Assembly (NCBI RefSeq): GCF_030581005.1
Contig: NZ_JAUQSX010000003.1
Location: 434,001 to 498,000, forward strand
Reading direction: 5' to 3'
Source: Hymenobacter mellowenesis
GTDB lineage: Bacteria > Bacteroidota > Bacteroidia > Cytophagales > Hymenobacteraceae
Length of the DNA stretch: 64,000 nucleotides
The translations under genes and the position numbers were made by a program. Shown in pieces: positions 51,940 to 60,794 of this stretch. Under the pieces are notes generated by a model. The model saw nothing but the letters and a program-made list of their open reading frames with translations, had not been told where the DNA came from and searched no databases. Each line of letters begins with the position of its first letter. Position 1 is the first letter of the stretch.

Positions 51940-54885
51940 ATGATACAGTTTTTTCCACTTCGGGTAGGAGCGTGGGCGCGGGTGGCGCTATTGCTAACAG
52001 TCTTTGCTGCGGGGCTAAGCTTGCGCCCAGATGCCGCGTGGGCCACACACTTGCGGGCCGGCGACATCCAGGCTAAGCCGGATACGGTGACCGGTAATCC
52101 GCGCCGTGTCTTCTTCAAGATGATTCTCTACACCGACAACAGCTCGAACGTGCCGGCTGACTTTGCCACGGTCTTCTATGGTGATGGCACGTCGAGCTGC
52201 CCGCCCGGCATTCCGCGATTTGGGCCGCGCCGCGCCATTCCGGGCAACACCGACACCAGCGTCAATATTTATTATTTCGAGCACACCTACCCGTCATCGG
52301 GCAGCTTTACGGTGAGCTATATTGGCGAAAACCGCAACCCGGGCGTGTTGAACATGGATAATTCCATCAACACCAATTTTTTCATCAGCACCACCATTAC
52401 CATTGACCCCGCCCTGGGCCGCAACCGTTCGCCCATTCTCACGGCGCCGGCAGTCGACAAAGCGGGGCTCCGGCAGGTTTATCTGCACAACCCGGCCGCT
52501 TTCGACGCCGACGGTGATTCGCTGGCTTTCCATCTGCGGCCCAGCCAGATGGTGCCGCTGGGCATTGCGGGCACGCAAGGTCCGCCCTGCACCGGCGGCG
52601 GCAGCGGGACCAATACGCCGGCCCCGGTATCGGTAGCCAACTTCCGGTATCCGAATGACCCAAGCATCACTGGCTCGGGCAACCCGCCGGTGCAGGTGGC
52701 TTATAATGGCGTGCCGCCGGGCGTGCCGGGGGCGCCGGCCGTTTTTGTGCAGGATGTGTACACCGGTCAAATTACCTGGAACGCGCCGGTGGCGCTAGGT
52801 TTCTACAACGTGGCTTTTGAAGTGGAGGAATGGCGCCGCACGCCGCTGGGCCGCCGCCGGATTGGCCTGGTAGTCCGCGATATGCAGATTATTGTGACGG
52901 CCTCAAACAACCTGCGCCCCATCATCACGGTGCCGGCCGATATCTGCGTGGTGGCCGGGCAAACCGTGACGGGCAACGTGACGGCCGTGGACGATGCCAC
53001 CGGCGGCGCCCAGCAAACCCCCATCTCGTTGTTTGCCTACTCGGGCATTATCCCGCCGGCCACGTTCCGGCAGTCGCAAACCGGGCCGCCGCTAGCCCAA
53101 GGCACGTTCACCTGGCAGACGGACTGCAGCAACGTAGCCCGCCAGCCTTACCTGGTGGTGTTCAAGGCGCAGGATTCGCCCACGGCGCCCACGGCTCCGC
53201 TCATTGACGAAAAGCCTTGGCGCATTACGGTGGTGGGCCCGGCGCCGCAAAACCTGCGCGCCGTGCCCGGCACTGGCACCGTGACCAATGCCGTGTTGAC
53301 CTGGAACCCCTACATCTGCACCAACGCTTCGCAGATTTACATCTACCGCAAGGTGAATTCCTCGACCTTCGTGCCCGGGCCCTGCGACACGGGCATTCCC
53401 GCCTCGGCCGGCTACACCCGCATTGGCGTCGTTTCGGCCACCACCACCACGTTCACGGATAGCAACCTCGACGCCAACGGCGTGGCCCAGGGCCTCGACC
53501 GCGGCCAGACGTACTGCTACCGCATCTATGCCGAGTTTCCCTTGCCCGCCGGCGGAGCCAGCATTGCCTCGCAGGAAACCTGCGTGTCGTTTCAGGGCAA
53601 TGGCGCCCGGATGGTGAAAGTAGACGTGGAAAATACCGGCGTGACCACCGGCCAGATGCAGGTGTGCTGGACGCGCCCGCGCCCGGCCGGCGGCGTTCCC
53701 TTCGAGGGCACGCCCAGCTACGTCCTGTCGCGCGGGGAGGGCCTGGCCCCGACCACCTTCACGCCCATCGCCACTCTCAGCTCGCTGGCCGATACGTGCT
53801 ATACCGATACGCGGCTCAACACCCAGGACCTGCAGTACACCTATAAGCTGGAGTTTGTGCGCACCTTCGCGCCCGGCGATTCCCGCGCGCCTGTTCGGGA
53901 GGCTTCGCCCACGGCCAGCAGCGTGCGCACCAGTGCCGTGCCCACCAGTGCGGCGGCCACGGCTGTGCGCGTGAGCTGGACCTATAATGTGCCTTGGGAT
54001 AATGCCTCGCGTCCGGCCATTATCTTCCGCCGCACCGGCACCACGGGGGCCTTTGCCCGCATCGGCACAGCACCCACCACCGCCACCGGCGGAACCTACA
54101 CCGACAGCGACCCTACGTTGGTGAAGGGCCAGACCTACTATTACTATGTGCAGACCGACGGCCAATACCCCGGCATTGCCTACCTGAACTCCCTGCCGAA
54201 CCGTAGCCAAATCCGCAGCTTGGTGCTCAACAGCCCGCCCTGCACGCCCAAGCTGACGCTGGAGCCCACCAACTGCGACGAACTGGCCGCCCGGCCCCAG
54301 TACCCCACGCCCAACGACCGGTACACCAACCGCCTGAGCTGGACGCTGACCGACACGCCCACCGGCTGCGACGCCACCGTGACGGGCTACCGCGTGTATT
54401 ACCGGCCTACGCCCACGGGCGCCTTCAGCTTCCTGGGCACCACCACGCAGCCCAATTTCGTGCACAACGACCTGCCGGCTTCGGGCGGCTGCTACGCGGT
54501 GCAGGCCGTGGGCAATGGCGGGGTGCTGAGCGACACCAGCAACGTGGCTTGCCAGGACAACTGCCTGTTCTTCATGCTGCCCAACGTGTTCACGCCCAAC
54601 GGCGACAACCAGAACGCCGTGTTCCGGCCCAAGAACAACTCGCCGGTGCGGCGGGTGCACTTCCAGGCCTTCAACCGCTGGGGCGTGAAAGTATTTGAGA
54701 ACACCACCACCGCCAGCGACCCCGTGCTCATCAACTGGGACGGCGGCGGGCCGGTGGGGGAAGCCGCCTCGGGCACGGGCAAAACCACCGCCGATGGCGT
54801 GTATTACTACCTGGCCGAAGTAGAGTTTGCCGATTTTAACAACACGAAGCGGACATACAAAGGCTGGGTTGAAATCATTCGCTAG
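51940..54885 (+). CDS. large surface protein with T9SS type B sorting domain, copy 1
   Basis: A 981-residue protein with a Sec signal (VALLLTVFAAGLSLRPDAAW, ending ATHLRAGD). The mature start, HLRAGDIQAKPDTVTGNPRR, is the 'ATHxRAGEI' opening of many gliding-motility-associated proteins. PKD-like and fibronectin type III-like domains follow (RRRIGLVVRDMQIIV, then SVRTSAVPTSAAATAVRVSW). The last 105 residues, from LPNVFTPNGDNQNAVF to KRTYKGWVEIIR, are a type B T9SS sorting domain (CHU_C). It is exported and attached to or released from the cell surface. Role unknown; adhesion or gliding is plausible. Confidence 0.92.
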   Translation: MIQFFPLRVGAWARVALLLTVFAAGLSLRPDAAWATHLRAGDIQAKPDTVTGNPRRVFFKMILYTDNSSNVPADFATVFYGDGTSSCPPGIPRFGPRRAIPGNTDTSVNIYYFEHTYPSSGSFTVSYIGENRNPGVLNMDNSINTNFFISTTITIDPALGRNRSPILTAPAVDKAGLRQVYLHNPAAFDADGDSLAFHLRPSQMVPLGIAGTQGPPCTGGGSGTNTPAPVSVANFRYPNDPSITGSGNPPVQVAYNGVPPGVPGAPAVFVQDVYTGQITWNAPVALGFYNVAFEVEEWRRTPLGRRRIGLVVRDMQIIVTASNNLRPIITVPADICVVAGQTVTGNVTAVDDATGGAQQTPISLFAYSGIIPPATFRQSQTGPPLAQGTFTWQTDCSNVARQPYLVVFKAQDSPTAPTAPLIDEKPWRITVVGPAPQNLRAVPGTGTVTNAVLTWNPYICTNASQIYIYRKVNSSTFVPGPCDTGIPASAGYTRIGVVSATTTTFTDSNLDANGVAQGLDRGQTYCYRIYAEFPLPAGGASIASQETCVSFQGNGARMVKVDVENTGVTTGQMQVCWTRPRPAGGVPFEGTPSYVLSRGEGLAPTTFTPIATLSSLADTCYTDTRLNTQDLQYTYKLEFVRTFAPGDSRAPVREASPTASSVRTSAVPTSAAATAVRVSWTYNVPWDNASRPAIIFRRTGTTGAFARIGTAPTTATGGTYTDSDPTLVKGQTYYYYVQTDGQYPGIAYLNSLPNRSQIRSLVLNSPPCTPKLTLEPTNCDELAARPQYPTPNDRYTNRLSWTLTDTPTGCDATVTGYRVYYRPTPTGAFSFLGTTTQPNFVHNDLPASGGCYAVQAVGNGGVLSDTSNVACQDNCLFFMLPNVFTPNGDNQNAVFRPKNNSPVRRVHFQAFNRWGVKVFENTTTASDPVLINWDGGGPVGEAASGTGKTTADGVYYYLAEVEFADFNNTKRTYKGWVEIIR

Positions 54886-54906
54886 CCTTAAAAGCGCGTT
54901 AAAAAG

Positions 54907-54938
54907 AAAGGCCGCCCTGCAAAGGGCGGCCTTTTCGG
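54907..54938 (+). terminator. rho-independent terminator between the two T9SS genes
   Basis: AAAGGCCGCCCT and AGGGCGGCCTTT form a twelve-pair stem with a four-base loop, followed by TTTTC. It lies 22 bases after the first T9SS gene. Confidence 0.82.
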
Positions 54939-55122
54939 CTTAATTTGTGTGGGCAAGAAGCGCGTGAAAAATAACGGGTTCTGCGTGGGCAGGCTGTTTC
55001 CCTTTCCGTACTTTCCTTTGGGCCCGTACTCGTTTCCAAACCTCGGGCGTTTGGCTGGGTTGCTAGCCGGGGCCTGCATCGCAAGAGCGGTGCTGATGCT
55101 GACGGCTTTTTTTAGAATTGCT

Positions 55123-58104
55123 ATGATAGAATATTTTCTCTTTCGTGCCCGGGCCTGGGCCTGGGCGGTTGCGCTGATGTTGGTGGTAGGGGCGGGGCTG
55201 CGCCCGGAAACGGCGCGCGCCAGCCACATCCGGGCCGGCGACATTCAGGCCAAAGTGGACACCACGGCCGGCCGCAACCCACGCCGCATCTTCTTCAAGA
55301 TGATACTCTACACCACCACGCTGCCCACCAACGGCAACCCGCCGGTGGATGAGAAGCAGGTGACCATTTTTTTCGGCGATGGCACCTCCAGCTGTTACCA
55401 GGGCATTGACCGGGTGCCGGGCGGGCGCCTGCCCATTCCGCTGGTGCCGGATACCGGGCTCAACGTGTACACGTTTGAGCACACGTACCCCGCGACGGGC
55501 AGCTACACGGTGGCCTACACCGGCGAAAACCGCGTGGCGGGCGTGCTCAACATGGATAATTCGGGCGCGCAATCCTTCTTCATCAGCACCACCATTACCA
55601 TCGACCCCGCGCTGGGCTTCAACCACTCGCCGGTGCTGACCTCGCCCGCCGTGGACAAAGGCGGCATCAACCAGGTATTTTTGCACAACCCCGGCGGCTA
55701 CGATGCCGACGGCGACTCGCTGGCCTACCACCTGCGGGCCAGCCAGAAGGTGAGCCTGCTGGCGGAAAATATTGTAGCGGCTCCCTGCCCCAACGGCCGG
55801 GGCGACAACACGCCTATATCGTTGGTGGTACCCAACTTCCGCTTCCCCGCCGACCCGACCCTGGCCCCGGGCACTGTGCAGGTGCCCTACAACGGGGTGC
55901 CCTCGAGCACGGGCGTGGGGAACATTCCTGCCATTTTTGTGCAGGACCCCTACACCGGCCAGATTACCTGGAATGCGCCCGGGCTGGCCGGCTACTACAA
56001 CGTGGCCATGGAAATTGAGGAGTGGCGCCGCACGCCACTGGGCCGCCGCCGCATTGGCCTGGTCATCCGTGACATGCAGATTCTCATCGTGCCCACCAAC
56101 AACCTGCGGCCGAACCTGACCATTCCGGCCGACATCTGCGTGGTGGCTGGCCAGTCGATTACCGGGGTGGTGACGGCCACCGACGGCATTGGGCCGGGCA
56201 GCGCGGCCCAGACGCCGGTTTCGCTGTTTGCCTACGCGGGCATCAAGCCGCCGGCCACCTTCGTGCAAAGCACGCAGGGGCCACCCCAGGCGCGGGGCGT
56301 GTTCACCTGGCAAACGGATTGCAGCAACGTGGCCCGCCTGCCGTATCTGGTGGTGTTTAAGGCCCAGGACACGCCGCCCGGCTCGGGCACCACCACCACG
56401 CCCCCAGCCAGCCAGCCCCTGATTGATGAGCAGGTGTGGCGCATCACGGTGGTGGGCCCGGCGCCCCAAAACCTGACCGCCACACCCGGCACCAGCCCGG
56501 CCGGCCTCAACCGCACGGTGCTGAACTGGAGCCCCTACACCTGCACCAACGCGAGCGTCATCTACATCTACCGGAAGGTGGGCCCGGGGCCGGGGCCGGG
56601 CGCCTGCGAAACGGGCATTCCAGCGTCGTCGGGCTACGTGCGCATCGGCTCGGCGCTGCCCAATGCCACTACTTTCACCGACGAAAACCTGGATGCCGGC
56701 GGGGTGGCCCGCGGCCTGGCCCGGGGCCTCACCTATTGCTACCGCATCTACGCCGAGTTTCCGCTGCCGGCAGCTGGGGCCAGCCTGGCCTCGGCCGAGG
56801 CGTGTGCCACCATTGCCGGCCGCTCGGCTCAGCTCAAGAACGTGGATGTGGACGCGACCAGCGCCACCGCCGGCCAGATAGCCGTGCGCTGGACCACGCC
56901 CCGGACCACCACGGGCGTCGCTTTCGACGGTACGCCCAGCTACGTGCTGTCGCGCGGGGAGGGCCTGAGTCCGACGACTTTTACGACGCTGCGCACCTTC
57001 ACCTCGCTCGCCGACACATCGTTTATCGACACCGGCCTCAACACTCTGGACCGTCAGTACAGCTACCGGCTCGATTTCGTGCGCTCCTTCCCCAACGGCC
57101 AGGCCAGCATCACCGAAACCGGCATGCCGGCCAGCAGCGTACGGACGACGGTGGCGGCCAACAACCCGCCCACGTCGTTCGGCGTGAGCTGGAGCTACAA
57201 CGTGCCTTGGGACAACGCCGCCCGGCCCGTCGCCATCTACCGCCGCGCCAACACGCCGGGCAGCCAGTTTGTGCAGATTGCCACGGCTCCCACCGGCCTG
57301 AATGGTGGCTCTTATCTCGACAACAGCGCGGCGCTGGTGACGGGCCAGAACTACTGCTACTACGTACGGACCGAGGGCCGCTACGCCTCCACCGGCTACC
57401 TCAGCTCATTGCTCAACAAAAGCCAGGAGCAGTGCCGGCAGCTGATTGCGCCGCCGTGCACGCCGGTGCTCTCTCTGCAAAACGTAAACTGTGACAGCCT
57501 GTCGGCGTTGCCACAGCCGTCGGGCAGCAGCCCAACCTACACCAACCGCCTGCGCTGGACGCTGAGCAACACCCCCGCCGGCTGCGACGCCAGCGGGGTG
57601 AGCTACCGCCTGTTCTACCGCGAAGGCACCGCCGGCCGCTTCACTCTGCTCACCACCACCTCGCAAACCAGTTTCGTGCACAGCAACCTGCCGAACTCGG
57701 GCGGCTGCTACGCGGTGCAGGCCGTGGGCAACGGCGGCGCGGCCAGCGACACGAGCAACGTGGCCTGCCAGGCCAACTGCCTGTTTTTCTCGCTGCCCAA
57801 CATTTTCACGCCCAACGGCGACGGCCTGAACACAGTGTTCAAGCCCCGGAGCAACTCGCCGGTACGCAGCGTGCATTTCCAGGCGTTCAACCGCTGGGGC
57901 CGCAAGGTTTTTGAGAACACCACCACCGCCATCGACGCTGTCCTTATCAACTGGGACGGCGGCGGGCCCCTAGCCGGCGATACCCCAAGCGCCCGCGGCG
58001 GCAAAGTGGCCGATGGCATTTACTACTACCTGGCCGAGGTCGAGTTTGCGGACCTGGCCGGCACCAAGCGAACCTACAAGGGCTGGGTGGAGATAGTGCG
58101 ATAA
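55123..58104 (+). CDS. large surface protein with T9SS type B sorting domain, copy 2
   Basis: A 993-residue tandem paralogue of the gene before it. Almost every segment is shared: ASHIRAGDIQAKVDTTAGRN, RRIFFKMILYTT, NMDNSGAQSFFISTTITIDP, EEWRRTPLGRRRIGLVIRDM, ADICVVAGQSITGVVTATD and VARLPYLVVFKAQD. It ends with the type B T9SS domain from LPNIFTPNGDGLNTVFKPR to YKGWVEIVR. The frame is open from 54949, but the ATG at 55123 (MIEYFLFRARAWAWAVAL) matches the start of copy 1, and has a proper signal. A terminator separates the copies, so they may be expressed apart. Confidence 0.92.
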   Translation: MIEYFLFRARAWAWAVALMLVVGAGLRPETARASHIRAGDIQAKVDTTAGRNPRRIFFKMILYTTTLPTNGNPPVDEKQVTIFFGDGTSSCYQGIDRVPGGRLPIPLVPDTGLNVYTFEHTYPATGSYTVAYTGENRVAGVLNMDNSGAQSFFISTTITIDPALGFNHSPVLTSPAVDKGGINQVFLHNPGGYDADGDSLAYHLRASQKVSLLAENIVAAPCPNGRGDNTPISLVVPNFRFPADPTLAPGTVQVPYNGVPSSTGVGNIPAIFVQDPYTGQITWNAPGLAGYYNVAMEIEEWRRTPLGRRRIGLVIRDMQILIVPTNNLRPNLTIPADICVVAGQSITGVVTATDGIGPGSAAQTPVSLFAYAGIKPPATFVQSTQGPPQARGVFTWQTDCSNVARLPYLVVFKAQDTPPGSGTTTTPPASQPLIDEQVWRITVVGPAPQNLTATPGTSPAGLNRTVLNWSPYTCTNASVIYIYRKVGPGPGPGACETGIPASSGYVRIGSALPNATTFTDENLDAGGVARGLARGLTYCYRIYAEFPLPAAGASLASAEACATIAGRSAQLKNVDVDATSATAGQIAVRWTTPRTTTGVAFDGTPSYVLSRGEGLSPTTFTTLRTFTSLADTSFIDTGLNTLDRQYSYRLDFVRSFPNGQASITETGMPASSVRTTVAANNPPTSFGVSWSYNVPWDNAARPVAIYRRANTPGSQFVQIATAPTGLNGGSYLDNSAALVTGQNYCYYVRTEGRYASTGYLSSLLNKSQEQCRQLIAPPCTPVLSLQNVNCDSLSALPQPSGSSPTYTNRLRWTLSNTPAGCDASGVSYRLFYREGTAGRFTLLTTTSQTSFVHSNLPNSGGCYAVQAVGNGGAASDTSNVACQANCLFFSLPNIFTPNGDGLNTVFKPRSNSPVRSVHFQAFNRWGRKVFENTTTAIDAVLINWDGGGPLAGDTPSARGGKVADGIYYYLAEVEFADLAGTKRTYKGWVEIVR

Positions 58105-58150
58105 CAACTCAGATTGATAACCTGCCAGCTTATGCGAGCGAGGCAATTCA

Positions 58151-58187
58151 AACGGAGCGGCTTCTAAGAGCCGCTCCGTTTTTTTGG
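58151..58187 (+). terminator. rho-independent terminator of the second T9SS gene
   Basis: AACGGAGCGGCT and AGCCGCTCCGTT form a twelve-pair stem with a six-base loop, followed by a run of T. It lies 46 bases after the stop. Confidence 0.88.
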
Positions 58188-58255
58188 GCCAATGCGGGTT
58201 TGTTTGCAGCTTGCGCCCCCAATTCATTTTCCCTCCCTTAGATACTTCTCTTCCC

Positions 58256-59140
58256 ATGAGCTCGACCACCGCCATCGTATTTCCCGGCCAGGGCAGCCAG
58301 TTCCCCGGCATGGCCCGCGACCTTTTCGACCAGAGCCTCGACGCCCGCGCCCTGCTCACCCAGGCCAACGACATCCTCGGCTTCAGCCTCACCGACATCA
58401 TGTTTTCGGGCTCCGACGACGACCTGCGCCGCACCGACGTCACCCAGCCGGCCATTTTCGTGCATTCGGTGGCGCAGTTTGTGGCTCGGCCCGAGCTGCA
58501 GCCCGGCATGACGGCTGGCCACTCGCTGGGCGAGTTCTCGGCGCTGGTGGCCGCCGGCGTGCTGCGCTTCGAGGATGCTCTGCCGCTGGTGGCCCGCCGC
58601 GCCCAGGCCATGCAGGCCGCCTGCGAGGAGCAGCCCGGCACCATGGCCGCCATTCTGGGCCTTGATGACGCCACCGTGGAGCGCATCTGCCAGGAAATCA
58701 GCGACGCGGGCGACGTGGTGGTGGCCGCCAACTACAACTGCCCCGGCCAGCTCGTCATTTCGGGCTCCACGGCCGGCATTGCCAAAGCCTGCGAGGCCCT
58801 GAAAGCCGCCGGCGCCAAGCGCGCCCTGCCGCTACCCGTGGGCGGGGCCTTCCACTCGCCGCTCATGCAGAGCGCCGCCGCCGCCCTGGCCGAGGCCATC
58901 GAGAAAACCACCTTCAACGCCGCCAAATGCCCCGTTTACCAAAACGTGGACGCACGATCGCACACCGACCCCGCCGAAATCAAAACTAACCTGCTGGCCC
59001 AGCTCACCGCCCCCGTGCGCTGGACGCAGCTGGTGCAGCAAATGGCCGCCGATGGCGCCACCGAATTCATCGAGTGCGGCCCCGGCAAGGTGTTGCAGGG
59101 CTTGGTGAAGAAGATTGTGCCCACAGCCACCATCGGTTAG
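58256..59140 (+). CDS. fabD: malonyl-CoA:acyl-carrier-protein transacylase
   Basis: FabD moves malonyl groups from CoA to acyl carrier protein to supply fatty acid chain elongation in the cytoplasm. The protein (294 residues) has FPGQGSQFPGMARDLF at residues 8-23, the nucleophile elbow GHSLGEFSAL with Ser90, LPLPVGGAFHSPLMQSAA with the catalytic histidine near 200, and ECGPGKVLQGLVKKI near the end. Length and motifs are those of E. coli FabD. The frame is open upstream, but GQGSQ placement supports 58256. The stop is inside a palindromic repeat; the folK gene converges. Confidence 0.95.
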   Translation: MSSTTAIVFPGQGSQFPGMARDLFDQSLDARALLTQANDILGFSLTDIMFSGSDDDLRRTDVTQPAIFVHSVAQFVARPELQPGMTAGHSLGEFSALVAAGVLRFEDALPLVARRAQAMQAACEEQPGTMAAILGLDDATVERICQEISDAGDVVVAANYNCPGQLVISGSTAGIAKACEALKAAGAKRALPLPVGGAFHSPLMQSAAAALAEAIEKTTFNAAKCPVYQNVDARSHTDPAEIKTNLLAQLTAPVRWTQLVQQMAADGATEFIECGPGKVLQGLVKKIVPTATIG

Positions 59141-59232
59141 CAGAACGAGTACCCCGAAGCTCCGCTTCGGCCCGTCTGAATAATTGACGTTCATGCGGGC
59201 CGAAGCGGAGCCTTGGGGTACTCGTTCTGCTA
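59138..59232. repeat. palindromic repeat, 'GAGTACCCCGAAGC' type
   Basis: Arms of 37 bases (59138-59174 and 59196-59232) with two mismatches flank a 21-base loop. The fabD stop codon TAG is the first three bases of the left arm; the folK stop begins two bases beyond the right arm. Each arm carries an inner self-complementary GAAGCTCCGCTTC. Confidence 0.92.
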
Positions 59233-59234
59233 GC

Positions 59235-59726
59235 TCACCCCACGCGCTGCACCGGCAGCGGGTCGGGGCATTGCACCAGCAGTTCCGCCACGCTCACTCC
59301 CAGCGCCGGATGCCGCACCTCGCCCGCAATTTCGGCCAACGGCCCCAGCGCAAAGCGGCGCTCGGGCAGGCGAGGGTGCGGCACGGTCAGGCTGGGTTCG
59401 TCGATTATTTCATCGCCGTAGAGCAAGATATCTACGTCCAGCGTGCGGCTGCCCCAGCGTTCGAGGCGCTCACGCCCGGCTTTTTGCTCAGTCGCCAGGC
59501 ATTGCGCCAGCAGTTCTGGCGCCGATAATTCCGTGCGGAGGGCCAATGCCTGATTTAGAAAAGCCGGCTGGTCTTCGCGGCCCCAAGCCGCCGTTTCGTA
59601 AAGAGCTGAGGCCGCTATTATCGCGCCCGCCGAAGCGGCCAATTCTTGCCGGGCTAACGCCAGCAAAGCAGCCCGGTCGCCGAGGTTGCTGCCGAGCAGC
59701 AGGTAGGCGGTAACGGCGCGGCTCAT
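59235..59726 (-). CDS. folK: 2-amino-4-hydroxy-6-hydroxymethyldihydropteridine pyrophosphokinase
   Basis: FolK transfers pyrophosphate from ATP to the pterin precursor of folate. The 163-residue protein has LLLGSNLGDRAALLALARQE at residues 8-27, TAAWGREDQPAFLNQALAL in the pterin part, and RWGSRTLDVDILLYGDEIID followed by VPHPRLPERRFALGPLAEI, the paired-aspartate metal site and arginine loop. Its ATG overlaps the stop of the upstream alpha/beta hydrolase gene (ATGA at 59723-59726), indicating translational coupling. Confidence 0.95.
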   Translation of the reverse strand: MSRAVTAYLLLGSNLGDRAALLALARQELAASAGAIIAASALYETAAWGREDQPAFLNQALALRTELSAPELLAQCLATEQKAGRERLERWGSRTLDVDILLYGDEIIDEPSLTVPHPRLPERRFALGPLAEIAGEVRHPALGVSVAELLVQCPDPLPVQRVG

Positions 59727-60580
59727 AGGTGGCGCAGGAAGAAGTCGGCGGTACGCTCGGCTACGAAACGGGCGGGCTCCGGTAGTTCATTTTTAGCCCA
59801 GGGGTGGGCGCCGCCGAACATATGGGTGGCATCGGGCAGCAGCAGCAGCTCGGCATCGGGCCGGAGCTGGTGCAGGGTGTGGGCGGCGGCCACGTTCACG
59901 GTTTCGTCCTGGTCGCCGTGCACAATGAGCAGGGGCTGGCGCAGCTTGCGGCGCACGTTGTGGGCAATGTCGAGGCGCGGGCGGTGGGCATGGTAGTCCT
60001 CCACAATCTGGTAGTGCATGGGCAACTGCTGGCCGGTGCGCGTGTTGGGCACGTGCAGGATGCCGGTGCGCTCCCATTCGTCAAAAATGGCCTGGGGCCA
60101 GTGCGGGTGCACTTCGGCAATGGCGGCCCAGGTAGCCACGGCCCGCACGCGCGGGTCTTCGGCGGCTTTGAGCAGCACTAGGCCGCCCCCGCGGCTGTGG
60201 CCCACCAGGCCCATGCGCTGTAGGTCCATTTCGGCCGCCGGTACGGGCGACTTGCCCGCAAACAGCGCCTCAATGACCTGCCCGATATCATCGAGTTCGA
60301 TGCTGAAATTGTTGCGCCCAAAGGCCTCCAAATCCTCCAAATCGCCGGTGCCGCCCACCACGATGCCGTTGTGCGACAGGTTCAGCTTGACAAACACAAA
60401 GCCCCGTTCAGCAAAGAAATCGGCCAATAGCGGGAAGTGGCCCCAGTCTTTAAACCCCTTGAAGCCGTGCACGAAAATCACCACTGGCTTGGCCACGCCA
60501 TCGGCCCGGAAGGTAGCATCGGCCTCGAAAGCACGGCCGTGGTCCGGGCCGGTAAGCAAAAAAGAAGCGTGAGTGAGCAT
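59723..60580 (-). CDS. alpha/beta hydrolase (dienelactone hydrolase-like)
   Basis: A 285-residue cytoplasmic hydrolase; no signal peptide. KPVVIFVHGFKGFKDWGHFP carries the oxyanion-hole HG. GLVGHSRGGGLVLLKAAED has the nucleophile in GHSRG, near residue 122. LLIVHGDQDETVNVAAAHTL holds the aspartate and LLLPDATHMFGGAHPW the histidine of the triad. Substrate unknown. It is upstream of folK with a four-base overlap. Four bases before its ATG stands TACCTTCG on the minus strand, suggesting a leaderless mRNA. Confidence 0.85.
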   Translation of the reverse strand: MLTHASFLLTGPDHGRAFEADATFRADGVAKPVVIFVHGFKGFKDWGHFPLLADFFAERGFVFVKLNLSHNGIVVGGTGDLEDLEAFGRNNFSIELDDIGQVIEALFAGKSPVPAAEMDLQRMGLVGHSRGGGLVLLKAAEDPRVRAVATWAAIAEVHPHWPQAIFDEWERTGILHVPNTRTGQQLPMHYQIVEDYHAHRPRLDIAHNVRRKLRQPLLIVHGDQDETVNVAAAHTLHQLRPDAELLLLPDATHMFGGAHPWAKNELPEPARFVAERTADFFLRHL

Positions 60581-60584
60581 ACGG

Positions 60585-60592
60585 CGAAGGTA
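60585..60592 (-). promoter_or_regulatory. -7 box TACCTTCG of the hydrolase-folK unit
   Basis: TACCTTCG on the minus strand is one base from the TAnnTTTG consensus and stands exactly four bases from the ATG at 60580. A palindromic repeat starts 25 bases further upstream, where a -33 element would lie. Confidence 0.5.
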
Positions 60593-60616
60593 GGGGCGGG
60601 GAGATGGGGAGTTGGT

Positions 60617-60745
60617 GAAAACAGCCCGTCATGCCGAGCGCAGCCGAGGCATCTCGCGTGCCGAAGTAATCAAAACCGTTTCATCGATTGAATTACTACC
60701 ACAACCGAGATGCCTCGGCTGCGCCCGGCATGACGGGCTGTTTTC
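60617..60745. repeat. palindromic repeat, 'CGTCATG-GCGCAGCCGAGGCATCTCG' family, between divergent genes
   Basis: Arms of 40 bases (60617-60656 and 60706-60745) with one mismatch flank a 49-base loop, the longest in this family. The loop contains AGTAATC and GAATTACT as inner arms and resembles the inverse of the loop at 28732. It is the only copy in a divergent promoter region, 37 bases upstream of one start and 49 bases upstream of the other. Confidence 0.92.
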
Positions 60746-60794
60746 CTTCGCTAACCCACAAATCCACCCCGTCTGCCGTATCATTGCTGGCGCA

